This document shows positions 51,360 to 59,997 of a stretch of DNA of 64,000 nucleotides, one piece after another. The stretch is taken from the NCBI RefSeq assembly GCF_031538885.1, contig NZ_JAVKLW010000053.1, positions 41,265 through 105,264 of the forward strand, given 5' to 3'. Origin of the DNA: Limnohabitans sp031538885. GTDB taxonomy: Bacteria; Pseudomonadota; Gammaproteobacteria; Burkholderiales; Burkholderiaceae_C. The number at the start of each line of letters is the position of its first letter. The first letter of the stretch is position 1. The notes beneath the pieces are model-generated. The model had not been told where the DNA came from. It ran no database searches and saw only the letters and a program-made list of their open reading frames with translations. Both the position numbers and the translations under genes were made by a program.

Positions 51360-51413
51360 ACCCGCTTCGGCGGGTTTTTTTTACGTCCCCACCCGCTTCG
51401 GCGGGTTTTTTTA
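51360..51413 (+). terminator. Tandem duplicated terminators after the capsid gene
   Basis: Two copies of ACCCGC-TTCG-GCGGGT + T-run with a 31-base period (51360 and 51391). Both have the TTCG loop. Tandem copies at the end of a capsid gene would trim transcription of the downstream genes. Confidence 0.9.
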
Positions 51414-51429
51414 CGTTCGGAGAAACCCC

Positions 51430-51804
51430 ATGCCATTCATTTACTCTCGCCTAGCCGCCGACCAGGCCTACACAATTTATGTGGCTGGCACTACAGAGCA
51501 AGTCCCCGTGATTGAACAAACCATCAGCATCAAAGGTGGCGCAGATGTTGCCAGCCGCAACATCATCACCATGCAAGGCGTCGCCACCGAGGTGACGGAT
51601 GCCCAGCTCGAAGCCCTGCAAAAAAACCACGTCTTCGGCATCCACCTCGAAAACGAGCATCTTGTGATTGACAAGAAAAAACGCGACGCTGACGAAGTTG
51701 GCGCAGACCTGAAAAAAGACCCAAGCGCCCCCAAGACAGATGCAGACCTCGCCAGTGAAGACGTGACTGTGACGTCCATGGGCAAAAATTCCAAAGGTAA
51801 GTAA
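51430..51804 (+). CDS. Head-tail region protein of unknown function
   Basis: 124 residues; N-terminal half beta-rich (FIYSRLAADQAYTIYVAG), C-terminal half lysine/aspartate-rich. The ATG at 51430 has GGAG upstream; a longer reading to 51286 is inside the capsid gene. One-base overlap with the next gene. Confidence 0.75.
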   Translation: MPFIYSRLAADQAYTIYVAGTTEQVPVIEQTISIKGGADVASRNIITMQGVATEVTDAQLEALQKNHVFGIHLENEHLVIDKKKRDADEVGADLKKDPSAPKTDADLASEDVTVTSMGKNSKGK

Positions 51805-52187
51805 TGTCTGCTGCCTCTGACGCTTTTCGCGCCAAACAACCAATTTTCGCCAGTGCAACAAACTGGCCCGATTTGGCGATTGACGCGGCTATTGCCGAGG
51901 CGCAGAACTACACCGACTTGACCGGCTACCCGCTCGACCTGATGACGGGCCATCTCTTGGAGTTGGCTGCAAACGCGGGGAAAAACGGAACTGGCCAAGG
52001 CGGCGTGGTGCAGTCGGCCGGCATCGACGGGGTGTCTGTTTCAATGGCTCCCCCTCCTGTCAAAGGGATGCTGCAATACAACTTGGCGCAAACCATCATG
52101 GGGCAAAAACTGCTCATGTACCTCAAGACCCAATCCGTGGGTGGCTTGTACGCTGGCGGATCAACCATGCGTGGGAGTTTGAGATGA
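51804..52187 (+). CDS. DUF4054 head-tail adaptor
   Basis: 127 residues. FRAKQPIFASATNWPDLAID is the DUF4054 lead, then LDLMTGHLLELAANAGKN. Located where connector proteins normally are. Overlap ATGA with next. Confidence 0.85.
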   Translation: MSAASDAFRAKQPIFASATNWPDLAIDAAIAEAQNYTDLTGYPLDLMTGHLLELAANAGKNGTGQGGVVQSAGIDGVSVSMAPPPVKGMLQYNLAQTIMGQKLLMYLKTQSVGGLYAGGSTMRGSLR

Positions 52188-52663
52188 AGATGACGGGCGG
52201 CATCAAACCTGAGTTCTTGGCGGCTGTCAAAGCTCTTGGAAAAGTTCAGGGGCATGTTGGCTGGCTTGAATCTGCCGAGTACCCCGACGGGCGCAAGGTG
52301 GCAGACAACGCGCGCACGCACGAGTACGGGGCACCGGCCCAAGGAATACCGCCGCGCCCATTCATGCGCACAGCCATTGCAGACCACCAAAACAATTGGA
52401 TTGACGCAACAGCCAAAGCGGTAAAAGAGGTGCTGGCGGGCAAGACTGATGCCGTCACAGCCATGGGTAAGGTGGCAATGATTGTGGAGGGCGACGTGAA
52501 ACAAGCGATTGTCAACGTCACCAGCCCAGCACTCAATCCAGCTACGATCAAAGCTCGCGCCAGAAAACTTGCAAGCGGGGAAGTTACAGAAACACTGAAC
52601 AAGCCGCTCGTAGAAAGCGCCCTCATGCTCAAGTCGCTCACCTCCGAGGCATCGAAAAAATGA
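52184..52663 (+). CDS. Tail completion-type protein
   Basis: 159 residues. GHVGWLESAEYPDGRKVADN, then HEYGAPAQGIPPRPFMRTAI is the signature of the gp10/virion-morphogenesis group. Overlap ATGA with next gene. Confidence 0.8.
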   Translation: MKMTGGIKPEFLAAVKALGKVQGHVGWLESAEYPDGRKVADNARTHEYGAPAQGIPPRPFMRTAIADHQNNWIDATAKAVKEVLAGKTDAVTAMGKVAMIVEGDVKQAIVNVTSPALNPATIKARARKLASGEVTETLNKPLVESALMLKSLTSEASKK

Positions 52664-53028
52664 TCCCATCGTCAAACATTTTGAGCACGGCGCTGCGACT
52701 GATTGCCAGAACCGAGTTTGTCATCATTCCCTGGCAGTCATCAGCACCAGATGCGCGAGGCATCAATGTTGACGTGTTTGGGCCGCCTGTCACGTACAAC
52801 GGGCACGTGCAAATCATCAACCAAAACAGGTACCAAGCACTTGGGCTGGATTTTCAAAAATCCTACATCCGCATTTACTCTGATGATGCCGCTGTATCTG
52901 ACGTAGAGCGATCCCGTGGATCAGACAAGATCGTCTGGAATGGCGATACTTACAAAGTGGATTCGATAACGGATTGGCAGGTGGTGGACGGATGGTTACG
53001 CGCAACTTGCGTGAAGGTGCAGCCCTAA
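52660..53028 (+). CDS. Head-closure / connector protein
   Basis: 122 residues, beta-rich, YNGHVQIINQNRYQALGLDF, then IVWNGDTYKVDSITDWQV. Position and style suit a head-closure or tail-terminator family; no firm identity. Confidence 0.7.
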   Translation: MIPSSNILSTALRLIARTEFVIIPWQSSAPDARGINVDVFGPPVTYNGHVQIINQNRYQALGLDFQKSYIRIYSDDAAVSDVERSRGSDKIVWNGDTYKVDSITDWQVVDGWLRATCVKVQP

Positions 53029-53064
53029 AATGACCGCACAAATACTACTGATTCGCCGTCTCCA

Positions 53065-53481
53065 ATGGCGCAAATGAAAGCCAAAATTCATCAAATGCCG
53101 ATGTGCGAGCTGGCAGAAATCAGTGCCTTTGGAACACTCGCGTTTGAAACGCGAAAGTCTGGCGGGCGGCCAACTGAGTTTGCGATGCTGAATGAACGTC
53201 AAGCTCTATTGCTCATCAGTCTGATGCGCAACACAAAGGCAGTCGTTACCTTTAAGGTGCGCCTAGTCCAAGAGTTCTGCCGTATGGCTGAATCATTGCG
53301 AAACCGTGACCTGACTATGTGGGAGCGCCGCATTTTGTTTGAGGCCAAGGACATGAACTCACGCGCCCTTGGCTCCTTCGGCTCTCACCTGATGCTTGAC
53401 CGAAAACGAGAAAAACCACGGATTGAATCGGAGCGGCACCTTATAGAGGCCGCCATGCAACCTTCCTTACTCCACCACTAA
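53065..53481 (+). CDS. Rha-family regulatory protein, N-terminally short
   Basis: 138 residues. SAFGTLAFETRKSGGRPTEF, LNERQALLLISLMRNTKAVV, FKVRLVQEFCRMAESL and the C-terminal HLMLDRKREKP are Rha-family. The usual first HTH-like segment seems to be missing, so it may be a shortened copy. It breaks the head-tail gene order and has its own terminator, so it is an acquired moron. Function unknown. Confidence 0.75.
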   Translation: MAQMKAKIHQMPMCELAEISAFGTLAFETRKSGGRPTEFAMLNERQALLLISLMRNTKAVVTFKVRLVQEFCRMAESLRNRDLTMWERRILFEAKDMNSRALGSFGSHLMLDRKREKPRIESERHLIEAAMQPSLLHH

Positions 53482-53505
53482 GCCGCCTAACCAGCGGCTT
53501 TTTTT
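53480..53505 (+). terminator. Terminator of the Rha-family gene
   Basis: AAGCCGC - 7-base loop - GCGGCTT, then TTTTTT, directly before the next ATG. Confidence 0.85.
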
Positions 53506-54078
53506 ATGACCGACAACGAAATCGCCACAGTCCTATGCTCGGCGCTCACCACAGCCATGCCCGATGTGCGGGTGATGCAGGCTAACCAGCCGACCATTCA
53601 AGGCGCGCCAGACGGCATAGTCGTGTTATTCACCGAGATTCACAGTAAGCGCGTGGGCTACCCCAAGCGCACCCTCACCACCGATGGCAACAGTTTTTCG
53701 GAGAGTTGTATCTGGGAGGCCATTTACCAGTTCAGCGCCTTGTCACCTCAAGACCCCAACGATGCCACCTTGCCCACGGCCAAGGACGTGTTGCGGCGAG
53801 TGTCATGGGTACTCAATGGGGCGGCGGGCATGTTGGCGTTGCGCCAGTCTGGCATTGCCGTGTTGCACATTGGTGATTTGCAAGTGACCAACATTGAGGA
53901 CGACCAAGGACAGTACACCCAAACACCCAGCATGGATGTCACGATTCAGTATCTGTCCACCAACAATGTGCCCGTGTCCACACACCCCGTCACCAAGTCC
54001 AACATTTACACGCCAGCACAAACCACCACAGACCCGTCGCCAGCATCCAGCAAGAAAACGGGCACGTACCCCGTTTAG
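53506..54078 (+). CDS. Neck/tail terminator-type protein
   Basis: 190 residues. N-terminal alpha/beta (EIATVLCSALTTAMPDVRVM), DGIVVLFTEIHSKRVGYP, FSESCIWEAIYQFSALSPQD, then a Pro/Ser/Thr-rich tail. This matches the phage neck terminator (LIC12616-like) group; function from position. Confidence 0.75.
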   Translation: MTDNEIATVLCSALTTAMPDVRVMQANQPTIQGAPDGIVVLFTEIHSKRVGYPKRTLTTDGNSFSESCIWEAIYQFSALSPQDPNDATLPTAKDVLRRVSWVLNGAAGMLALRQSGIAVLHIGDLQVTNIEDDQGQYTQTPSMDVTIQYLSTNNVPVSTHPVTKSNIYTPAQTTTDPSPASSKKTGTYPV

Positions 54079-54100
54079 CCGTTCGCCGCATTTATCGCCG

Positions 54101-54133
54101 CCGCCATCGCTTTTGAAGTGTTGGCGGTTTTTT
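54101..54133 (+). terminator. Weak terminator before the sheath gene
   Basis: CCGCCA / TGGCGG with a 15-base loop, followed by TTTTTTG. Weak stem. Confidence 0.5.
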
Positions 54134-54155
54134 GTTTTCTACAGGAGCTGTCTCT

Positions 54156-55652
54156 ATGTCCATCCGCATGTCCCGCTACGTTGCCATCACCTCTGGTGTT
54201 GGCGCTGGCACCACCGTGAATCAGCGCGCCCTCATTGGTCGCCTGTTCACCACCAACCCCCTTGTGCCCCCGCAAACCGTGCTTGAGTTCACCGACCTTG
54301 CCAGCGTGGGCGCGTACTTTGGCACCACGGCTGAAGAGTATTTGCGCGCATCGCTTTACTTTGGCTGGGTGTCCAAGTCCATCAAGAAAGCCAAAAAAAT
54401 CAGCTTCTACCGCTGGATGCAAACGGCTGCAACGCCGCAGATTTTTGGCAGCACAAGCGTGGCGCCTTCGCTGGCGCAGTTGACTGCACTGACCGCCGCC
54501 ACGTTAACCATCAGCCTTGATGGTGTCGCAAACAACGCCACAGCCATCAACCTGTCTGGCGCGGCCAACCTTGCCGCCGTCGCTACCATCATTCAAACTG
54601 CCATTCGCGCATCTGGTGGAGCCAACTGGTCTGCGGCGACGTGCACGTTCAACGCCACGCTGAATGAATTTGTCATCGGCTCAGGTAGCGGCACAGCCCT
54701 ATCCGTGGCCGCTGGCACTTTGGCTTCGTACATCGGCATGGATGCGCCAAACAAGCCCATTCTGTCCAATGGTGGTGCGGCTGAATCGCTCACCACTTGC
54801 ATGACCAATTCGGCCAACCTCAGCACCAACTTTGGCTCGTTTTTGTTTTTGCCCGCCTTGTCTGTGGCGCAACAAACAGAGTTGGCGATCTGGAACAACG
54901 CGCAAAACATCATGTACCAGCAGATGGTGCGCTGCATGACCACCGAGGCCGCTGCTTACAACGCTGCTCTGGCCAACTACTCGGGCGTGTGCCTGACGCT
55001 CTACAGCGCAGCGCTGACCACCGAGTACCCAGAGATGGTGCCCATGATTCAGACCGCAGCGACCGACTACAACGCAATCAATGGAACATCAAACTACATG
55101 TTCCAGCAGTTCCCGCTGACCCCCTTGGTCACCACCGACACCGATGCCAACACCTATGACGCGCTGTCGGTTAACTACATGGGTCAAACGCAAACCGCAG
55201 GCCAGTACCTGTCCTTCTACCAACGCGGCAAGATGCTCGGGCCATCCACCGCGCCGCTGGACATGCACACCTATGCCAACGAAATGTGGTTCAAGGATGC
55301 AATGCAGTCGTCGTTCATGACGCTCATGCTGTCTATGCCAAAAGTGTCGGTCAACAAAGCGGGCCGATCTCTGCTCATTGCGCAGGCCATGTCGGTCATT
55401 GCGCAGGCTTTAAACAACGGCACGATCAGCCCCAATAAACCGCTGACACAGACCCAGCAGAGCTACATCACCACGGTGACGGGAGATGAAACGGCTTATC
55501 GACAAGTAGGCGGCATTGGTTACTGGCTGGACGTGCAGTTCCAGCAGTTCACAACCCCAAGCAACACCACAGAGTGGCAAGCGGTCTACACCTGCATCTA
55601 TGCCAAAGACGATGTGGTGCGCGCCGTCTCTGGCACTCACATCTTGATCTAA
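54156..55652 (+). CDS. Contractile tail sheath protein (DUF3383)
   Basis: 498 residues. RYVAITSGVGAGTTVNQRAL, EEYLRASLYFGWVSKSIKKA and YNAINGTSNYMFQQFPLTPL fit DUF3383. It makes the phage a myophage. The ATG at 54156 has AGGAG upstream; 54132 adds no family sequence. Confidence 0.92.
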   Translation: MSIRMSRYVAITSGVGAGTTVNQRALIGRLFTTNPLVPPQTVLEFTDLASVGAYFGTTAEEYLRASLYFGWVSKSIKKAKKISFYRWMQTAATPQIFGSTSVAPSLAQLTALTAATLTISLDGVANNATAINLSGAANLAAVATIIQTAIRASGGANWSAATCTFNATLNEFVIGSGSGTALSVAAGTLASYIGMDAPNKPILSNGGAAESLTTCMTNSANLSTNFGSFLFLPALSVAQQTELAIWNNAQNIMYQQMVRCMTTEAAAYNAALANYSGVCLTLYSAALTTEYPEMVPMIQTAATDYNAINGTSNYMFQQFPLTPLVTTDTDANTYDALSVNYMGQTQTAGQYLSFYQRGKMLGPSTAPLDMHTYANEMWFKDAMQSSFMTLMLSMPKVSVNKAGRSLLIAQAMSVIAQALNNGTISPNKPLTQTQQSYITTVTGDETAYRQVGGIGYWLDVQFQQFTTPSNTTEWQAVYTCIYAKDDVVRAVSGTHILI

Positions 55653-55668
55653 ACCCAAAGGAAAAATC

Positions 55669-56172
55669 ATGGCAAACGACATTTCAGGCAACGGCCTTAT
55701 CTTGACGCTTAAGGCGTCTAAAACTTTCCCCGTGGGGTTTGTTGTCTCGCAGTTTGCAGATGACAGTGACCCCTTTGATGTCTCCGAAATCAACGTGGCC
55801 GAATCGGCCATGGGGGTAAATGGCGACTTGGTGGTGTGGTCAAAAGCCGTGCCAACCAACATCAAAATCAGCCTTATCCCAGGCAGTGTTGACGACATAA
55901 ATTTAAGCATCTTGCTTGAGAACAACCGCGTGGGCAAAGGCAAGATTTTGCGCCGAGACGAAATCACCATGGTAGCCGTGTACCCCAGCGGGCGCATGGT
56001 CACCTTGTCAAAAGGCGCGCTCGTCAGCGGCCCTCCGTTCCCGGGTGTCGCAGGCTCTGGGCGCATGAAATCTAACAGCTACGCCTTCACGTTTGAAAAC
56101 GTGACAGGCTCACCCGTTGGCACGGCGCTTGGCATTGTGAGCGCTGCGAACGGTCTGGGGGCATTGCTGTGA
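55669..56172 (+). CDS. Tail tube protein
   Basis: 167 residues, beta-rich: NGLILTLKASKTFPVGFVVS, FADDSDPFDVSEINVAESAM, then GKILRRDEITMVAVYPSGRM. Lies between sheath and tail chaperone, the tube position. ATGA overlap with next. Confidence 0.85.
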   Translation: MANDISGNGLILTLKASKTFPVGFVVSQFADDSDPFDVSEINVAESAMGVNGDLVVWSKAVPTNIKISLIPGSVDDINLSILLENNRVGKGKILRRDEITMVAVYPSGRMVTLSKGALVSGPPFPGVAGSGRMKSNSYAFTFENVTGSPVGTALGIVSAANGLGALL

Positions 56173-56606
56173 TAAAGCCCCAAGAAGTCACCATCACCGA
56201 CGGCGACGGCGTGGAGCGCATCTACGTCGTAAGTCGAATGCCAGCCACTCAAGGGCGTGAGGTGTTCACTCAATACGTCAGCGCCAACATCCCCAAGGTG
56301 GGCAGCTACGACGTATCGCAAGAACTCATGCTCAAACTCATGGCCTTTGTCGGTGTCGTGCGCGAGGGCGAAGCGCCCTTGATGCTCACCACCAAAACTT
56401 TGGTGGACAACCACGTGCCAGACTGGGAGACGCTGGGCAAGCTAGAGCTGGCAATGATGGAGCACAACTGCTCTTTTTTTCGCAACGGCAAGGGCTTGAA
56501 TTTCTTAAAAGGGTTCGTGTTGAAAGCCCAGTCGAGCCTTACAGAAACGTTGACAGCCTTATTGGGTCAGTACTTGCCAGCGGGCAAGCCACCCTCCAAG
56601 AGCTGA
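56169..56606 (+). CDS. Tail assembly chaperone, first frame
   Basis: 145 residues. VTITDGDGVERIYVVSRMPA, LMLKLMAFVGVVREGEAPLM. Acts with the tape measure in tail assembly. The second frame continues the typical chaperone sequence (see next entry). Confidence 0.8.
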   Translation: MIKPQEVTITDGDGVERIYVVSRMPATQGREVFTQYVSANIPKVGSYDVSQELMLKLMAFVGVVREGEAPLMLTTKTLVDNHVPDWETLGKLELAMMEHNCSFFRNGKGLNFLKGFVLKAQSSLTETLTALLGQYLPAGKPPSKS

Positions 56607-56710
56607 GAACCATCTACGACTTGGAGGATGCGCTCGACATGTACGAGGCCGTAGCCATCCCCAAATTCAACGAGTACCTTGCCGCCAAACACGCCAATAA
56701 GAAAGGCTAA
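56474..56710 (+). CDS. Tail assembly chaperone, second (-1) frame
   Basis: In the -1 frame relative to the first ORF the sequence runs open from about 56462 to the TAA at 56708-56710 and ends in QATLQELRTIYDLEDALDMYE, then AVAIPKFNEYLAA. This continues the pattern of chaperone families such as lambda GT and P2 E+E'. A canonical slip heptamer T-TTT-TTT is at 56474-56480 in the right phase. Where the shift occurs is not settled; the similarity between frames suggests a switch near 56555-56600. Not long enough to have been found as a free-standing gene, except from an ATG at 56639. Confidence 0.65.
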   Translation, partial: FFSQRQGLEFLKRVRVESPVEPYRNVDSLIGSVLASGQATLQELRTIYDLEDALDMYEAVAIPKFNEYLAAKHANKKG

Positions 56711-56713
56711 CCC

Positions 56714-58297
56714 GTGTCCATATTTGCCGCTTTTTCGATCCTTTTGGAGGCCAACACAAAAGGCCTAGATGCATCTCTAAAAGATACAGAAGGAAAAGTC
56801 AAAGACCTTGGAAAATCTGTCGAGGGGGTAGAGGCATCCACTCAATCGGCTGCATCGCACATGATGGAGCTTGTATCAAGTTTAGGCAAAGTAGCCGCCA
56901 CCTTTATTTCGGTACAAGCCGTGCGAGCTGCGGTAGACCAGTTCACCAGGGGGGCGGATGGCGTGGGTCGTTTCTCGGAGGCTATCGGTCTAAATGCCGA
57001 AGAGGTGGGGGCGTGGCAGGGCGTGATTGGGCATGCAGGCGGCAGCATTGATGCGTTCAATGGCACCCTAAAAAGCATGTCAGAGCAGCTCTATCAGGCT
57101 AAGCGATTTGGGTTCTCTGAGCTGACGGCAACGATGGCGTGGATGGGCATGTCTGCCACCAAGGCAGGCGGCGAGATGAAGACAGCCTTTGAGGTGTTGC
57201 CCGACATTGCCGAGTATTTGGAAGAGGCCACCAAAGGGATGTCAGAGTTCAACAAAGCCCAGCGCTACCTTGAGGTAGGGCACAAATTGGGCATGGATGA
57301 CAGCACCATTGCCGTTCTGAAAAAAGGCTCCGTGGCACTGCGTGAGCAGCTTGAAGCCCAGAAAGCCCTAGGTAACTACACCAAGGATGATTACGCGTTG
57401 TCGCAACGTCGAACCGCCGCACTGTACGACATGGGCAAGGCTTACGATGCGATGACGGCCATCATCGCTCGAATTGCAATACCAATACTTGAGGGGTTTG
57501 ATGATTTCTTGAAGAATATCGCGGTGTTCATGCGTGAGCATGAGCCTCTCGCAACTGTATTTTTTGGGCTGATGGGCGCGGCTGCGTTAGCGTTAAGTTA
57601 TGTTGTGGCAGGAACATTAATACCAGCGTTGATGAAGTTTATTGGGCTTGGAGGAGTAGCGCTTGCGCCTGTGTTGGCGTTTGTTGCTGTTGCGCTATTG
57701 CTTGCGGCTGTTATTGACGACGTGGTGACATACATCCAAGGTGGCGATTCTGTGCTTGGGCGGTGGATTGAAAAGTGGCCAGAACTTGGAGGCGCATTAA
57801 AAGATGTAGGTGCAATTTTTAAATGGCTGTGGAACACGGTAACGGATTTTTTCACATACCTTGATACTAAAACTGGCGCAATTCCTGATGCATTCAGGGC
57901 TGCATTTAAGGTGATTGGCGACATCATTGATGCTTACATTAAATTTTGGAAAACAATTTTTGAAGGATTCTTCACCGGCATACATAAGCTGGCTGATTTC
58001 TTAGGGGCTGGCGACGATAAAAACGAAGCAAACCAGGCAGGCGGGGCTAAAACTTCTCTAGAGCACGCGCAAGCTGCCGTGAATGGCATAAATGCCGCCA
58101 ATGTGCCTATCTCTGCCATTACCAACAACACAGCGGCGCAAACATCGCGCACATCCAGCAACAAGGTATCCATTGCCAAGGTAGAGGTCAACACCCAAGC
58201 CACCGATGCCGCAGGAGTTGCCCAAGCCATCGGACAAACCTTGAGCGATCAACTGAGCAGCACCATTGACGAGTGGAGCCAAGGAGTAGCCGCATGA
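56714..58297 (+). CDS. Tape measure protein
   Basis: 527 residues, GTG start with AAAGG in front. LEANTKGLDASLKDTEGKV begins the coiled-coil part, and hydrophobic segments near 275-340 (FFGLMGAAALALSYVVAGTL, LAPVLAFVAVALLLAAVIDD) suit the membrane-inserting part. Its length sets the tail length; the shortness points to a short contractile tail. Confidence 0.88.
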   Translation: MSIFAAFSILLEANTKGLDASLKDTEGKVKDLGKSVEGVEASTQSAASHMMELVSSLGKVAATFISVQAVRAAVDQFTRGADGVGRFSEAIGLNAEEVGAWQGVIGHAGGSIDAFNGTLKSMSEQLYQAKRFGFSELTATMAWMGMSATKAGGEMKTAFEVLPDIAEYLEEATKGMSEFNKAQRYLEVGHKLGMDDSTIAVLKKGSVALREQLEAQKALGNYTKDDYALSQRRTAALYDMGKAYDAMTAIIARIAIPILEGFDDFLKNIAVFMREHEPLATVFFGLMGAAALALSYVVAGTLIPALMKFIGLGGVALAPVLAFVAVALLLAAVIDDVVTYIQGGDSVLGRWIEKWPELGGALKDVGAIFKWLWNTVTDFFTYLDTKTGAIPDAFRAAFKVIGDIIDAYIKFWKTIFEGFFTGIHKLADFLGAGDDKNEANQAGGAKTSLEHAQAAVNGINAANVPISAITNNTAAQTSRTSSNKVSIAKVEVNTQATDAAGVAQAIGQTLSDQLSSTIDEWSQGVAA

Positions 58298-58836
58298 CGC
58301 AGGCAAGTTATGTAGGGCTTTTCCAAAACGACAAAGAGTTGTTTGTGCAAGGCACCACGCGCAATGTGATTGCCGTGAACGTGTCGATCAACGAGCAGGC
58401 CAAGGCTATGGAGCACCCAGTTGAGAGTGGGGCCATCATCACCGACCACAGAGTGATCCAGCCTGTGGAGGCCAGCCTGTCCATCATCATCGCTACCGCC
58501 GAGTTTGCTGCGGCGTATGAGCAAATCAAGGCGCTCTACCTGAAATCGGCGCTGTTGCAGGTGTACACACGCACGGCGCGTTACGACAACATGATGATCG
58601 TATCCATGCCTCACAAAGAGGATGCCGACATGGTGGACGCCTTGGCGGTTGCGATAAAGCTAAAAGAGGTTGTGATCGTCACATCCAAAAGAAAAAAGTA
58701 CGCCCCCCAAAATCCAAAGCATGCGAAGACAGAGAAAAGAGGCGTGGTTCAACCAGAACCAACGTCTGGTTTAGCAAGCGCGTATGACGCTTCGGCAGCG
58801 AAATTTAAGAATTTTTTTGGCGGTAGCAAAAAATGA
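58294..58836 (+). CDS. Dit-like baseplate protein
   Basis: 180 residues. SYVGLFQNDKELFVQGTTRN, then QAKAMEHPVESGAIITDHRV and LKEVVIVTSKRKKYAP fit the Dit-like phage tail family. Start at 58294 (ATGA with tape measure). Confidence 0.75.
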   Translation: MTQASYVGLFQNDKELFVQGTTRNVIAVNVSINEQAKAMEHPVESGAIITDHRVIQPVEASLSIIIATAEFAAAYEQIKALYLKSALLQVYTRTARYDNMMIVSMPHKEDADMVDALAVAIKLKEVVIVTSKRKKYAPQNPKHAKTEKRGVVQPEPTSGLASAYDASAAKFKNFFGGSKK

Positions 58837-59147
58837 CGAAAAAAATCCCCCTTAAAGCAGTAGCCAGCCAATCGCTCACCCTGGTGTTGGACGGACACAC
58901 CTACGACATCACACTGCGCGAGGCCAACGGCATCATGGCTGTAGACATTGCGGTGAACGGCGTGACCGTGGTGAGTGGTCGCCGCTGTCTGCCAGGCTAT
59001 CCATTGATCCCCTTTGCATACCAGTACGCTGGCATGGGTAACTTCGTATTTTCGACAGAGGGCGACGCTTATCCGTATTTCACTGAATTTGGTGTGACGT
59101 GCTTTTTGAACTACTACTCACGGAGCGAGATTGATGCAGGAGCTTGA
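58833..59147 (+). CDS. Baseplate plug-type protein
   Basis: 104 residues: QSLTLVLDGHTYDITLREAN, CLPGYPLIPFAYQYAGMGNF, then GDAYPYFTEFG. The pattern fits the plug protein described for Pam3-type myophages. ATGA overlap with the Dit-like gene. Confidence 0.8.
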   Translation: MTKKIPLKAVASQSLTLVLDGHTYDITLREANGIMAVDIAVNGVTVVSGRRCLPGYPLIPFAYQYAGMGNFVFSTEGDAYPYFTEFGVTCFLNYYSRSEIDAGA

Positions 59148-59994
59148 CCCCCGCGTCATTCGCGTGACGATTGAAGTGCAAGGCGAAACGACCACGCTAG
59201 ACACACGCACAGCCGTGTCGTTTTGCGTAACTAAGACGGCCAACCCGCTGATGAATGAGGCAGAGATTCGCATTGCCAACTTGCCACATAGCATCCGCGA
59301 CCACCTGCTGACACAGCTCACACCTTGGGTCAAACTGCCGCGCAAGGGCACAGTGATGCTAGAGGTTGGGCGCGTGAGTACGGGTTTAACCAAGCTGTTT
59401 CAAGGCTCCATCGTGAGCGCCATGATCGGGCAGCCGCCCGACATTGTGGTGGCGCTCAAGTGCAAGACGGGCTACTACTTCAACGCCACACTGTGCGCCG
59501 TTTCGCATCCTGCCTGCACAAATTTGTCGGCAATTTGTAAACAGACCGCAGACAGCATGGGCTTGTCAATGATTTTTGAGGCAACAGACAAGCAAATCGC
59601 CAACTACAACCACACAGGCCCAATGGGGGCGCATGTGCGCAAAATTGCCGAATCTGGCGGTGTGACGGCGTTCGTCGATGACAACGAACTGGTGGTGACC
59701 AACGAGGGCGAGCCGCGAAAGGTGTACACACTGGTGGTGAACGCTGAGACAGGGATGATTGGTGTGCCCATGTTTACTGAGCAAGGCTTGCAATGCAAGA
59801 TGCTGTTGGATACCAAACTGCGCATTGGCGGCAAGATTGAAGTCACCAGCAAGGCCAACCCCGCAGTGAACGGCACTTACACGGCCTTCAAAATCCAATA
59901 CGAAGGCGCGAATCGTGATACGCCTTGGTATATGACGGCGTCCACCATGCCGCCTCGCTCGGTCATGTCGGGCAACCTGACGAATTTAGGCTAG
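59134..59994 (+). CDS. Baseplate hub protein
   Basis: 286 residues. IRVTIEVQGETTTLDTRTAV, IRIANLPHSIRDHLLTQLT, then CKTGYYFNATLCAVSHP and IAESGGVTAFVDDNELVVTN. A gp27-like hub of contractile tails. Start: ATG 59134 with GGAG eight bases upstream. Confidence 0.82.
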   Translation: MQELDPRVIRVTIEVQGETTTLDTRTAVSFCVTKTANPLMNEAEIRIANLPHSIRDHLLTQLTPWVKLPRKGTVMLEVGRVSTGLTKLFQGSIVSAMIGQPPDIVVALKCKTGYYFNATLCAVSHPACTNLSAICKQTADSMGLSMIFEATDKQIANYNHTGPMGAHVRKIAESGGVTAFVDDNELVVTNEGEPRKVYTLVVNAETGMIGVPMFTEQGLQCKMLLDTKLRIGGKIEVTSKANPAVNGTYTAFKIQYEGANRDTPWYMTASTMPPRSVMSGNLTNLG

Positions 59995-59997
59995 ACC

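Noticed and set aside
51360..51413. Tandem repeat suspected as a CRISPR-like or iteron array
   Set aside because: Only two copies, each a self-complementary TTCG hairpin with T-run; they are terminators.
53894..54286. 130-codon plus-strand frame between the neck protein and sheath genes
   Set aside because: Pro/His/Ser-rich alternative frame of real genes; overlaps both.
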